64,000 nt of DNA from Bacillus_BD sp050389805 (GCF_050389805.1 NZ_CP130945.1:620001-684000); one strand, 5' to 3'; positions 1 through 11,328 are shown, counted from the first letter of the stretch. Translations and numbers: made by a program. The notes: generated by a model not told the origin, from the sequence alone.

Positions 1-57
1 TATAAGGATTAGAACGTTTCATGTAGGGATGAGTATGGAGCTAAAGGGGGATTTCTG

Positions 58-423
58 ATGCGGAAAAAAATTAGATTCTCGTTGTTAGTTTTTCTTTTCC
101 TCTTTAACATAGTTGGTTGCAGTGGTGGTTCTTATACCATAACCATAGGTGAGATTGATTCGAAAAAGGACCATATAAGTGGGGAGTATAATCGTTTTTC
201 AGGACATTACTTTAAGAAAGTAACACTTGATTCTGACCAGAAACTATCCTTGAATTTTTTAGCCGAAACGATGAGTGGAGAACTAATTGCTAAAGTAATA
301 GATTCAGATGGAGATACAATTAGAACATTAAAACCTGGTAACACAACTACACTTGATCAACCAGACCAATATAAGATGCAAGTAGAAGGAGAGAAACATC
401 AAGGAAGTTTTAAATTGTCATAG
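58..423 (+). CDS. small predicted lipoprotein
   Basis: 121 residues. The start has an AGGGGGA ribosome binding site eight bases upstream. A charged N-terminus and a hydrophobic stretch run to a lipobox ending V-G-C, with the lipidated Cys at residue 21, so the mature protein of about 100 residues should be anchored outside the membrane. The mature part is rich in alternating polar and hydrophobic residues and looks like a small beta-sandwich. I recognise no family and no catalytic residues. Its operon context upstream is outside the window. Confidence 0.75.
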   Translation: MRKKIRFSLLVFLFLFNIVGCSGGSYTITIGEIDSKKDHISGEYNRFSGHYFKKVTLDSDQKLSLNFLAETMSGELIAKVIDSDGDTIRTLKPGNTTTLDQPDQYKMQVEGEKHQGSFKLS

Positions 424-545
424 GATCTCGAATGATTTTTTCTGTTAACTGAATATGATTTTTGGTTTTAGAGAATAGAAAAAAGTGAGGAAACATTGAA
501 TGTTGTCCCCTAGCTTTAAGATTAGTTGAATGAGGAGGGATGATG

Positions 546-725
546 ATGAGTAGTTTTAATCTTGTAGATGCATTATTTCAATTATTATCACTTGCATGTA
601 TTGTACTAATCATAGTTCTAATCGTGTCGTTTTTCCGTTCTAAAAAATATCGAAAAAAACAACTTGATAGAATTGAAAAGAAAATCGATGATATAAACCA
701 ACGAATAAATAAGGATGCTGATTAA
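546..725 (+). CDS. one-helix membrane protein, DUF4083-like
   Basis: About 59 residues from the third of three consecutive ATG codons (540, 543, 546). The GAGGAGG at 532-538 is best spaced for 546. One transmembrane helix (about residues 13-30) is followed by a basic stop-transfer segment and a short charged helix with heptad-like I/L spacing. Length and pattern resemble the DUF4083 family of Bacillus, from memory. Function unknown. It lies alone between a lipoprotein gene and a SnoaL-like gene. Confidence 0.6.
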   Translation: MSSFNLVDALFQLLSLACIVLIIVLIVSFFRSKKYRKKQLDRIEKKIDDINQRINKDAD

Positions 726-841
726 ATAGTAAAAAAAGGCGAAAGCAGACCATGGTCCTTCTTTTGCTAACGGAACAGAGTCGCTTAATAAATAAAATGT
801 TAAAATAAAAAAGAATAAAAGACAAAGGGGTCCGGGAATAC

Positions 842-1282
842 ATGACAAATGAAAACAAAGTAATTTCTATCTACCAAGATTTATTGGAGTCTTGGAACAA
901 TCAAAATGCTCGTGGAATGGCGGACCTATTCGCTGAAGATGGAGAACAAATTGGTTTTGATGGGAGTCAGTCAAATGGACGAGATGAGATATTTGCACAT
1001 TTAGAACCAATTTTCAAGCACCACCGTACAGCGCGATTTGTAAGCAAAATCAAAAATGTAAGTTTCCTTTCTCAAGACATTGTGATTTTGCGTGCTATTG
1101 CTGGTATGGTGCCACCAGGGCAATCTGACATTAATCCAAGTGTAAATACGCATCACACACTCGTGATGCAAATGAATGAAGGCGATTGGAAAATAAAACT
1201 CTTTCAGAACACACCTGCTCAATTTCATGGAAGACCAGAGCTGGTTGAACAAATGACAGAGGAGCTCAACAAATTACTATGA
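842..1282 (+). CDS. SnoaL-like / DUF4440 family protein (SgcJ/EcaC type)
   Basis: 146 residues forming one NTF2-like cone fold. The N-terminal helix pattern W-N-x-x-N-x-R-x-M-A-D-L-F-A-E-D-G and the closing strand with W-K-I-x-L-F-Q-N-T-P are typical of the SgcJ/EcaC group annotated as oxidoreductase-like. Members are small cytoplasmic proteins, mostly of unknown substrate, so no reaction can be assigned. An AAGGGG lies upstream at a rather long spacing. The gene ends just before a terminator hairpin at about 1305, so it is probably monocistronic. Confidence 0.8.
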   Translation: MTNENKVISIYQDLLESWNNQNARGMADLFAEDGEQIGFDGSQSNGRDEIFAHLEPIFKHHRTARFVSKIKNVSFLSQDIVILRAIAGMVPPGQSDINPSVNTHHTLVMQMNEGDWKIKLFQNTPAQFHGRPELVEQMTEELNKLL

Positions 1283-1304
1283 TTAATAAAAGTAAATAAA
1301 TAGG

Positions 1305-1347
1305 AGGCTAAGACTTTTGATAAAAACGAGTCCTAGCTTTTTTTATT
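1305..1347 (+). terminator. rho-independent terminator after the SnoaL-like gene
   Basis: The arms GCTA-a-GACT and AGTC-c-TAGC pair with one mismatch and are followed by seven T. A closely similar copy is found at 9583-9620, on the far side of the rRNA/tRNA block. Confidence 0.75.
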
Positions 1348-1569
1348 TAAGTTACTAAATGAAGAGTTGCCTAACCTACTTTTACTGAGGAGACCTAATC
1401 TAATGTTAAAGGAATTTGTTCAGGCACAACTTAACTAATCTTTCATATTCTAAATCCATGGATATTTTTTATAAACAGTGATTGATTTATGGTTACAGAG
1501 GTGATAATATATTTTTCGTTGCTCTAATTTTTTAATAGAGCAAGGTTAAAAAAAGTTTTTAAAAAGAAG
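1348..1569. other. intergenic stretch before the rRNA promoters
   Basis: No gene seen. A short hairpin (TTGCTCTA pairing TAGAGCAA, 1519-1543) lies just upstream of the first rRNA promoter, without a T-run. It could be an upstream terminator remnant or a factor site. The remainder is AT-rich with no recognisable protein remnant. Confidence 0.5.
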
Positions 1570-1598
1570 TTGACTTCGGCGACCGTAGGTGATATATT
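1570..1598 (+). promoter_or_regulatory. rRNA promoter P1 (sigma-A)
   Basis: TTGACT, 17-bp spacer, TATATT. The first of two tandem promoters with almost identical -35 regions, as expected for a Bacillus rRNA operon. Confidence 0.85.
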
Positions 1599-1647
1599 AA
1601 TACATGTCGCTGAGATGAGGAGTTAAAAAACTTCTTCTACAAAACAG

Positions 1648-1676
1648 TTGACTTCAACGAAATTAAGTGCTACACT
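1648..1676 (+). promoter_or_regulatory. rRNA promoter P2 (sigma-A)
   Basis: TTGACT, 17-bp spacer, TACACT, 78 bp downstream of P1. The leader that follows (about 1680-1815) contains the box-A-like TTTGAAAACTAAAC segment, which recurs as a TTGAAAACTAGATA segment before the 23S gene. Confidence 0.85.
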
Positions 1677-1815
1677 TCAAAAAGTCGTTAAAACAACGAC
1701 GGATTGTTCTTTGAAAACTAAACAAAGCAGATAACGTCAACGTTAATTCTAGTTACTATATGTAACAAAACAAGTTGCCTTTCAGGTAACAAACTTTATG
1801 AGCTTTATCAAACAC

Positions 1816-3376
<1,561 letters not shown>

Positions 3377-3537
3377 ATACGGAACATCTCTTATGAGATG
3401 ATAACGATTGACGGAATCTGACTTTGTTTAGTTTTGAGAGAATAATCTCTCGAAACATTGTTCCTTGAAAACTAGATAATGTAATGACAAGACATCATTG
3501 AAGAAAGTTCTTTTTTAAATTTAAGACCATTAACATT

Positions 3538-6473
<2,936 letters not shown>

Positions 6474-6532
6474 CAATTCATGATGAATGTCAGCATTATC
6501 TAGTTTTGAAGGAACAAACCTTCAATAAAATA

Positions 6533-6649
<117 letters not shown>

Positions 6650-6650
6650 T

Positions 6651-6684
6651 AGCCCCTTTTAGAAATATTAGGGGCTTTATTTTT
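6651..6684 (+). terminator. hairpin with T-run between 5S and the tRNA cluster
   Basis: AGCCCC pairs with GGGGCT around a 15-nt loop and is followed by TTATTTTT. It looks like an intrinsic terminator, yet 26 tRNA genes follow with no clear promoter of their own. It may act as a partial terminator or as a processing hairpin. Confidence 0.65.
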
Positions 6685-6711
6685 GTCTAATGGACAAACT
6701 TAGGTAACTAT

Positions 6712-6786
6712 GGCCCGTTGGTCAAGCGGTTAAGACACCGCCCTTTCACGGCGGTAACACGGGTTCGAATCCCGTACGGGTCACCA
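6712..6786 (+). tRNA. tRNA-Glu (TTC)
   Basis: Anticodon loop CTTTCAC. Acceptor GGCCCGT pairs with ACGGGTC. CCA is encoded. First gene of the cluster. Confidence 0.97.
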
Positions 6787-6804
6787 TTTTTAAAAGGAAG
6801 GTCT

Positions 6805-6830
6805 GCTAAGTGCGCGACATCCTGTACGTC
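6805..6830 (+). repeat. degenerate ATCCT-loop hairpin in tRNA spacer
   Basis: The spacer between tRNA-Glu and tRNA-Val holds an imperfect stem (GTGCGCGAC against GTACGTC) around ATCCT. It recalls the RUCCU loops described for the Bacillaceae-1 RNA motif that sits near rRNA operons. This is recalled knowledge, not a computed match. Confidence 0.35.
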
Positions 6831-6906
6831 GGAGGATTAGCTCAGCTGGGAGAGCATCTGCCTTACAAGCAGAGGGTCGGCGGTTCGAGCCCGTCATCCT
6901 CCACCA
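6831..6906 (+). tRNA. tRNA-Val (TAC)
   Basis: Anticodon loop CTTACAA. Acceptor GGAGGAT pairs with ATCCTCC. CCA is encoded. Confidence 0.97.
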
Positions 6907-6910
6907 TATT

Positions 6911-6986
<76 letters not shown>

Positions 6987-7082
6987 TGTTTCATCGTCCT
7001 GAAGAGGATGAAACATGCGACAAAAGCCAAAGGCTTTTGCAGCACAGGACCATGAGCTTATTTTAGGAAGATATTTTAATAT
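6987..7082 (+). repeat. tRNA-cluster two-hairpin element, copy A
   Basis: Hairpin 1 (about 6987-7016) has an 8-9 bp stem, GTTTCATC against GATGAAAC, with a 5'-side internal GT(C). A TGCGA linker leads to hairpin 2 (7021-7039), CAAAAGCC-AAA-GGCTTTTG, followed by AGCACAGGACCA and an AT-rich tail with TTTAGGAAG. The order matches copies B and C. It fills the gap between tRNA-Thr and tRNA-Lys. Likely a structured RNA element; function unknown. Confidence 0.7.
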
Positions 7083-7158
7083 GAGCCATTAGCTCAGTTG
7101 GTAGAGCATCTGACTTTTAATCAGAGGGTCGCAGGTTCGAATCCTGCATGGCTCACCA
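7083..7158 (+). tRNA. tRNA-Lys (TTT)
   Basis: Anticodon loop CTTTTAA. Acceptor GAGCCAT pairs with ATGGCTC. CCA is encoded. Confidence 0.97.
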
Positions 7159-7162
7159 TTTT

Positions 7163-7247
7163 GCGGGTGTGGCGGAATTGGCAGACGCACTAGACTTAGG
7201 ATCTAGCGCCGCAAGGCGTGGGGGTTCGACTCCCTTCACCCGCACCA
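7163..7247 (+). tRNA. tRNA-Leu (TAG)
   Basis: Class II tRNA of 85 nt with a long variable arm. Anticodon loop CTTAGGA. Acceptor GCGGGTG pairs with CACCCGC. CCA is encoded. Confidence 0.97.
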
Positions 7248-7257
7248 ATTCTAAAAT

Positions 7258-7280
7258 GCGGAAGTAGTTCAGTGGTAGAA
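7258..7280 (+). pseudogene. 5' fragment of tRNA-Gly
   Basis: 23 bases identical to the first 23 bases of the intact tRNA-Gly at 7381: acceptor 5' strand plus most of the D arm. The copy stops at the end of the D loop and runs straight into element copy B. No anticodon, T arm or acceptor 3' strand follows. Confidence 0.85.
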
Positions 7281-7380
7281 GATTGAACGACTCGAAGAGT
7301 CTCAATCTGCGATAAAAGCCGTAGGATTTTAGAGCACAGGACCACATAATATATTCAGAAATACTTTTAAATTTTAATAG
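7281..7380 (+). repeat. tRNA-cluster two-hairpin element, copy B
   Basis: Hairpin 1: AGATTGA (7280-7286) pairs with TCAATCT (7302-7308), then a 5' AC bulge and an upper stem GACTC/GAGTC. Hairpin 2 (7313-7331): TAAAAGCC-GTA-GGATTTTA, where the closing pair is T-A instead of the C-G seen in copies A and C, a compensatory change. GAGCACAGGACCA and an AT-rich tail follow. It sits between the tRNA-Gly fragment and the intact tRNA-Gly. Confidence 0.7.
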
Positions 7381-7452
7381 GCGGAAGTAGTTCAGTGGTA
7401 GAACACCACCTTGCCAAGGTGGGGGTCGCGGGTTCGAATCCCGTCTTCCGCT
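7381..7452 (+). tRNA. tRNA-Gly (GCC)
   Basis: Anticodon loop TTGCCAA. Acceptor GCGGAAG pairs with CTTCCGC. Discriminator T; CCA not encoded. Confidence 0.96.
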
Positions 7453-7462
7453 CTTGAATAAT

Positions 7463-7551
7463 GCCGGGGTGGCGGAACTGGCAGACGCACAGGACTTAAA
7501 ATCCTGCGGTAGGTGACTACCGTACCGGTTCGATTCCGGTCCTCGGCACCA
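7463..7551 (+). tRNA. tRNA-Leu (TAA)
   Basis: Class II, 89 nt. Anticodon loop CTTAAAA. Acceptor GCCGGGG pairs with CCTCGGC (one G-T). CCA is encoded. Confidence 0.97.
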
Positions 7552-7565
7552 TCTAATTTAACAAT

Positions 7566-7639
<74 letters not shown>

Positions 7640-7647
7640 CTTATTTA

Positions 7648-7724
7648 CGGGAAGTAGCTCAGCTTGGTAGAGCACTTGGTTTGGGACCAAGGGGTCGCAG
7701 GTTCGAATCCTGTCTTCCCGACCA
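7648..7724 (+). tRNA. tRNA-Pro (TGG)
   Basis: Anticodon loop TTTGGGA. Acceptor CGGGAAG pairs with CTTCCCG. CCA is encoded. Confidence 0.97.
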
Positions 7725-7737
7725 GGATTATAATAAT

Positions 7738-7810
7738 GGGGGCTTAGCTCAGCTGGGAGAGCGCCTGCTTTGCACGCAGGAGGTCAGCGGTTCGATCCCG
7801 CTAGTCTCCA
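7738..7810 (+). tRNA. tRNA-Ala (TGC)
   Basis: Anticodon loop TTTGCAC. Acceptor GGGGGCT pairs with AGTCTCC through two G-T wobbles, which is weaker than usual. CCA not encoded. Confidence 0.94.
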
Positions 7811-7838
7811 CTTACTTTAAAAAAATATTTTCAATTAT

Positions 7839-7912
7839 GGCGGTGTAGCTCAGCTGGCTAGAGCATTCGGTTCATACCCGAAAGGTCGTAGGTTCGATCC
7901 CTATCGCCGCTA
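7839..7912 (+). tRNA. tRNA-Met (CAT), elongator
   Basis: Anticodon loop TTCATAC and a GGCGGTG acceptor, as in the Bacillus elongator tRNA-Met. CCA not encoded. Confidence 0.93.
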
Positions 7913-7940
7913 TTAGATTTTTAAATAGGTTAGAATCTAA

Positions 7941-8014
7941 GGATCTTTAGCTCAGCTGGTTAGAGCAGACGGCTCATAACCGTCCGGTCGTAGGTTCGAG
8001 TCCTACAAGATCCA
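7941..8014 (+). tRNA. tRNA-Ile2 (CAT, lysidine type)
   Basis: Anticodon loop CTCATAA with a GACGG/CCGTC stem, as in the Bacillus tRNA whose C34 is changed to lysidine by TilS to read AUA. Acceptor GGATCTT pairs with AAGATCC. CCA not encoded. An automatic call might label it Met. Confidence 0.85.
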
Positions 8015-8029
8015 TCTTTATATATAAAT

Positions 8030-8122
8030 GGAGGAATACCCAAGTCTGGCTGAAGGGATCGGTCTTGAAAACCGACAGGCGGGTTAAACCGCGCGGGGGT
8101 TCGAATCCCTCTTCCTCCGCCA
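8030..8122 (+). tRNA. tRNA-Ser (TGA)
   Basis: Class II, 93 nt. Anticodon loop CTTGAAA. Acceptor GGAGGAA pairs with TTCCTCC. CCA is encoded. Confidence 0.97.
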
Positions 8123-8143
8123 TTTAAATATAAATACTATTAT

Positions 8144-8217
<74 letters not shown>

Positions 8218-8220
8218 TCT

Positions 8221-8297
8221 GGTCCGGTAGTTCAGTTGGTTAGAATGCCTGCCTGTCACGCAGGAGGTCGCGGGTTCGAGTCCCGTCCGGACCGCCA
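8221..8297 (+). tRNA. tRNA-Asp (GTC)
   Basis: Anticodon loop CTGTCAC. Acceptor GGTCCGG pairs with CCGGACC. CCA is encoded. Confidence 0.97.
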
Positions 8298-8315
8298 TTT
8301 ATATTTTTTGTTTTC

Positions 8316-8341
8316 CAGTAGGATACCATGGATCACTACTG
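8316..8341. repeat. imperfect palindrome in tRNA spacer
   Basis: CAGTAG and CTACTG flank a CCATGG centre in the spacer between tRNA-Asp and the tRNA-Phe fragment. It belongs to no tRNA and has no T-run. Confidence 0.5.
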
Positions 8342-8356
8342 TTTAAATATATTTGT

Positions 8357-8380
8357 GGCTTAGTAGCTCAGTCGGTAGAG
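8357..8380 (+). pseudogene. 5' fragment of tRNA-Phe
   Basis: 24 bases matching the 5' end of the intact tRNA-Phe at 8482 with one mismatch (GGCTTAG instead of GGCTCAG). As with the tRNA-Gly fragment, it ends at the D arm and continues directly into a two-hairpin element. Confidence 0.85.
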
Positions 8381-8481
8381 AAACGAATCGTCCCGTAGGG
8401 GATTCGTTTTGCAACAAAAGTCAAAGGCTTTTGAAGCACAAGATCGACCACCAGTTAAATTTAGGAAGTGCTATTTTATAC
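8381..8481 (+). repeat. tRNA-cluster two-hairpin element, copy C
   Basis: Hairpin 1: AAACGAATC (8381-8389) pairs with GATTCGTTT (8401-8409); a 5' GT bulge and CCC/GGG close a GTA loop. Hairpin 2 (8415-8433): CAAAAGTC-AAA-GGCTTTTG, with a T-G wobble where copy A has C-G. AAGCACAAGATCGACCA and a TTTAGGAAG-containing AT-rich tail follow. Same architecture as copies A and B. Confidence 0.7.
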
Positions 8482-8557
8482 GGCTCAGTAGCTCAGTCGG
8501 TAGAGCAATGGACTGAAAATCCATGTGTCGGCGGTTCGATTCCGTCCTGAGCCACCA
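8482..8557 (+). tRNA. tRNA-Phe (GAA)
   Basis: Anticodon loop CTGAAAA. Acceptor GGCTCAG pairs with CTGAGCC. CCA is encoded. Confidence 0.97.
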
Positions 8558-8588
8558 TAATTGAAATCCCTTATGTCCCTATAAATTT

Positions 8589-8672
8589 GGAGGGGTAGCG
8601 AAGTGGCTAAACGCGGCGGACTGTAAATCCGCTCCTTCGGGTTCGGCGGTTCGAATCCGTCCCCCTCCACCA
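8589..8672 (+). tRNA. tRNA-Tyr (GTA)
   Basis: Class II, 84 nt. Anticodon loop CTGTAAA. Acceptor GGAGGGG pairs with CCCCTCC. CCA is encoded. Confidence 0.97.
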
Positions 8673-8680
8673 TACATAAT

Positions 8681-8751
8681 AGGGGTATAGTTTAAAGGTA
8701 GAACGAAGGTCTCCAAAACCTTTGGTGTGGGTTCAATTCCTACTACCCCTG
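8681..8751 (+). tRNA. tRNA-Trp (CCA)
   Basis: Anticodon loop CTCCAAA. Acceptor AGGGGTA pairs with TACCCCT. Discriminator G; 3' CCA not encoded. Confidence 0.95.
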
Positions 8752-8768
8752 TTCTAAAATATCATAAT

Positions 8769-8845
8769 GGCGGTTGTGGCGAAGTGGTTAACGCATCGGA
8801 TTGTGGTTCCGACATTCGTGGGTTCGATTCCCATCAGCCGCCCCA
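8769..8845 (+). tRNA. tRNA-His (GTG)
   Basis: Anticodon loop TTGTGGT. The extra 5' G (8769) faces C73, the usual tRNA-His identity element. CCA is encoded. Confidence 0.95.
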
Positions 8846-8856
8846 TTTAAGGTTTT

Positions 8857-8928
8857 TGGGCTATAGCCAAGCGGTAAGGCAACGGACTTTGACTCCGTCA
8901 TTCGTAGGTTCGAATCCTGCTAGCCCAG
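8857..8928 (+). tRNA. tRNA-Gln (TTG)
   Basis: Anticodon loop CTTTGAC. Acceptor TGGGCTA pairs with TAGCCCA. CCA not encoded. Confidence 0.95.
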
Positions 8929-8933
8929 TTTTT

Positions 8934-9005
8934 GGCGGCATAGCCAAGTGGTAAGGCCAAGGTCTGCAAAACCTTTATTCACCGGTTCGAATCCGGTTGC
9001 CGCCT
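8934..9005 (+). tRNA. tRNA-Cys (GCA)
   Basis: Anticodon loop CTGCAAA. Acceptor GGCGGCA pairs with TGCCGCC. Discriminator T, as required by CysRS. CCA not encoded. Confidence 0.95.
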
Positions 9006-9030
9006 TTGGACGAAATTATAAATCATATAT

Positions 9031-9104
9031 GCGGGTGTAGTTTAGTGGTAAAACTACAGCCTTCCAAGCTGTTGTCGTGGGTTCGATTCCCATCACCCGC
9101 TCCA
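9031..9104 (+). tRNA. tRNA-Gly (TCC)
   Basis: Anticodon loop CTTCCAA. Acceptor GCGGGTG pairs with CACCCGC. CCA is encoded. Confidence 0.96.
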
Positions 9105-9115
9105 TATAAAATAAT

Positions 9116-9192
<77 letters not shown>

Positions 9193-9207
9193 TTATATTC
9201 ATCTTGT

Positions 9208-9282
9208 TCCGCAGTAGCTCAGTGGTAGAGCAATCGGCTGTTAACCGATCGGTCGTAGGTTCGAATCCTACCTGCGGAGCCA
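9208..9282 (+). tRNA. tRNA-Asn (GTT)
   Basis: Anticodon loop CTGTTAA. Acceptor TCCGCAG pairs with CTGCGGA. CCA is encoded. Confidence 0.97.
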
Positions 9283-9294
9283 TTTTTATTTTTT

Positions 9295-9385
9295 GGGGAA
9301 GTACTCAAGTGGCTGAAGAGGCGCCCCTGCTAAGGGTGTAGGTCGGGTAACCGGCGCGAGGGTTCAAATCCCTCCTTCTCCGCCA
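9295..9385 (+). tRNA. tRNA-Ser (GCT)
   Basis: Class II, 91 nt. Anticodon loop CTGCTAA. Acceptor GGGGAAG pairs with CTTCTCC (one G-T). CCA is encoded. Confidence 0.96.
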
Positions 9386-9403
9386 TATATAAACTGTATA
9401 AAT

Positions 9404-9477
9404 GCGCCTTTAGCTCAGCTGGATAGAGCATACGCCTTCTAAGCGTACGGTCAGAGGTTCGAATCCTCTAAGGCGCG
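9404..9477 (+). tRNA. tRNA-Arg (TCT)
   Basis: Anticodon loop CTTCTAA. Acceptor GCGCCTT pairs with AAGGCGC. CCA not encoded. Last gene of the cluster, followed at once by a strong terminator. Confidence 0.96.
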
Positions 9478-9483
9478 TAAATC

Positions 9484-9516
9484 AAACTCATTCTTTATTA
9501 AAGAATGAGTTTTTTA
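9484..9516 (+). terminator. terminator of the rRNA-tRNA operon
   Basis: A 14-bp perfect stem (AAACTCATTCTTTA and its complement) around one T, followed by six T. It begins seven bases after the last tRNA. Confidence 0.92.
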
Positions 9517-10015
9517 TTTACGTGCTTTGCTGATGATCTAGCAAAGAAAAAGGTAAGTTCCCTCTCCCCGTAATAATAGATAAAGCTAATACTTTTGGTA
9601 AAAATGAGTCCTAGCTTTTTCATTACTGATAATTCTTTAATAGATTTTATAGTAGTTTATAAAGTCATTTCAATTTCTTGAAATTCTCCTGCAATTTCCC
9701 CCAAATACAGCCTCAATTTGTATAATTCCACCATTCATATTATCAATTGAACGATGAATTCAATTTTTATGTATTCGAATAAAATTCTTTATGCCTGTAT
9801 GTTTAACTTAACCAAACTTTAAAAGAACTTCTAAGTTTTAAGAGATAATAAAAAAATTTCATATCCAAGTTCACCATATTGCCTTATTTTTTACAGTGCC
9901 ATATTTGAAGTTAAGTAGATATAACAATAGTGGAAGGAGACCTTGAGATGGTGACGAGCCCTGTTAGAAGAATTGGTTAGTTCAAGATTATAAAAAAGGA
10001 GATGTTCATCCAGAT
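9517..10015. other. intergenic stretch with remnants
   Basis: No intact gene. A second copy of the terminator seen at 1305 lies at 9583-9620. On the minus strand about 9660-9800 reads, with stops, like a decayed LytTR-type segment (F-I-R-I-H-K ... S-I-D-N), which is weak. At 9949-9981 there is a ten-codon reading frame (M-V-T-S-P-V-R-R-I-G) behind a GGAGA, a possible leader peptide for the next gene. Confidence 0.4.
9583..9620 (+). terminator. orphan terminator-like hairpin, copy of 1305
   Basis: GCTAatACTTTTG...AGTcctAGC with five T, nearly the same sequence as the terminator at 1305-1347. No gene directly upstream needs it. Confidence 0.5.
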
Positions 10016-10384
10016 ATGAGTTATTCTACTTACACATCAAATCAATTAAAGCGAATGTCCCTGTTTCAAACAGAGGAGGAATATCAGGAGCATATGGAGA
10101 GGTGGTTACAGACGTATAAACAGAAGTTTACAAATACTGAGCTGTTGGGCTTGAATCAACTAATAAGAGTATCCCTTTATCCTGGTATCACGTACATCAC
10201 GGTTCCCCAACTGTTGCAAGGGATTCAAACTTCCATTGAATGTAGAGGGATTTCAAGTAGAACGTTTTTAAGAATGCTAACGAAAGCGAAATCCGTGGGG
10301 CTGCTAAAGATATATCCAAAGGTAAGTGTGGATGGTTTGATTCCTTGTAATCTCTATATCTTTCAACCTTTTTCAAGCAAATGA
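10016..10384 (+). CDS. shortened replication-type protein of mobile-element origin
   Basis: 122 residues. The opening Y-S-T-Y-T-S-N-Q-L-K-R-M-S-L-F and the later S-S-R-T-F-L-R-M-L-T-K-A-K resemble the N-terminal winged-helix part of a longer (about 300 residue) plasmid/phage 'cytosolic' protein family in Bacillus, as I remember it. It stops after the helix-turn-helix region with a stray F-Q-P-F, so it is probably truncated. AAGGAGAT precedes the start. It is followed 16 bp later by a phage replisome gene. No integrase is visible nearby. Confidence 0.55.
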   Translation: MSYSTYTSNQLKRMSLFQTEEEYQEHMERWLQTYKQKFTNTELLGLNQLIRVSLYPGITYITVPQLLQGIQTSIECRGISSRTFLRMLTKAKSVGLLKIYPKVSVDGLIPCNLYIFQPFSSK

Positions 10385-10400
10385 CTAGGAGGAATGTGCA

Positions 10401-11222
10401 ATGAGTAAATTGTTAATCGAAGATAACCCTATGATTATTCTCCCTTCTCTAGCTAAGAAAATTGGCTTAAATCAAGCAATTGTGATCCAGCAATTTCATT
10501 ATTGGCTCGTATCGAGTAAACATACCATTGATGGGAGAAAGTGGATCTATAATTCATATAAAAAGTGGGAAGAACAGTTTGTGTTTTGGTCAGGGAAGAC
10601 GATTGAACGAACCATCCGTTCCCTAGAGGAACAGGGCTATTTACAATCAGCAAACTACAATCGATCCAAACAAGATAAAACAAAATGGTACACCATCAAT
10701 TATGCTAAATTAGCAGAATTAGATGAACATGTTGAAGAAAATCTGTCATCTTCTAAAGGACAAATTGCCGAACTGGATGAGGCAATTTGTACAATCAAGA
10801 TAGACAATACGGTAGATGCAACAGGACTAATGGACGTGGCACAACAGACTGACTGTCTAACTGAGTCAGACAGTTTGCAACAACCATTACCAGAGATTAT
10901 TTCAGAGACTAACTCAGAGAATAAAATGAATACTTCACCTTTCACCGAAATCATTACATACTTGAATGACAAAACGAATTCTAATTATAAGCTGACTTCA
11001 AAGAAAACAAGGGAATTAATTCGAGCACGTCTTGACGAAGCCTATCAACTAGAGGATTTTAAAAAAGTCATCGAAATCAAAAGCGAAGAGTGGAGGATAG
11101 ATCCAGTTTGGAGTAAGTATTTGCGACCAGAAACCTTATTTGGAACAAAATTTGAATCTTATCTAAACCAAAAGAGCGGGAAGAAAACCTACAGAGAAGA
11201 GGATTTTAATCTTGACGACTAG
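10401..11222 (+). CDS. phage replisome organizer / DnaD-like protein with phg_TIGR02220 C-terminus
   Basis: 273 residues. The N-terminal 110 residues form a winged helix typical of phage replisome organizers (I-I-L-P-S-L-A-K-K-I-G-L-N-x-A-I-V-I-Q-Q then W-I-Y-N-S-Y). A polar linker follows. The last 80 residues match the conserved phage C-terminal domain with I-x-Y-L-N-D-K-T and W-S-K-Y-L-R-P-x-T-L-F-G-T-K-F. In phages this protein helps to load helicase at the origin. RBS AGGAGG at 10387. It is probably part of a prophage remnant beside the tRNA cluster; DnaC-like and structural genes are absent. Confidence 0.8.
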   Translation: MSKLLIEDNPMIILPSLAKKIGLNQAIVIQQFHYWLVSSKHTIDGRKWIYNSYKKWEEQFVFWSGKTIERTIRSLEEQGYLQSANYNRSKQDKTKWYTINYAKLAELDEHVEENLSSSKGQIAELDEAICTIKIDNTVDATGLMDVAQQTDCLTESDSLQQPLPEIISETNSENKMNTSPFTEIITYLNDKTNSNYKLTSKKTRELIRARLDEAYQLEDFKKVIEIKSEEWRIDPVWSKYLRPETLFGTKFESYLNQKSGKKTYREEDFNLDD

Positions 11223-11238
11223 ACAAGAAATTGATACA

Positions 11239-11260
11239 TGGGGACGGTTCTACTGTTTCA
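11239..11260 (+). repeat. GGGGACGGTTCT repeat, single arm (site 1)
   Basis: TGGGGACGGTTCT followed by TGTTTCA, one arm of the dispersed inverted repeat that is complete at 20888-20996. The second arm is not recognisable here. Confidence 0.7.
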
Positions 11261-11280
11261 ACTAGTTAAAACTGATAAAA

Positions 11281-11328
11281 AGGTACCAGTACCCATCCAA
11301 AAAGTGGATGAATACCGGTACTTTTTGT
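11281..11328 (+). terminator. terminator of the phage-remnant genes
   Basis: GTACC...CCCATCC pairs with GGATG...GGTAC around a short A-rich loop and is followed by five T. Confidence 0.75.
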
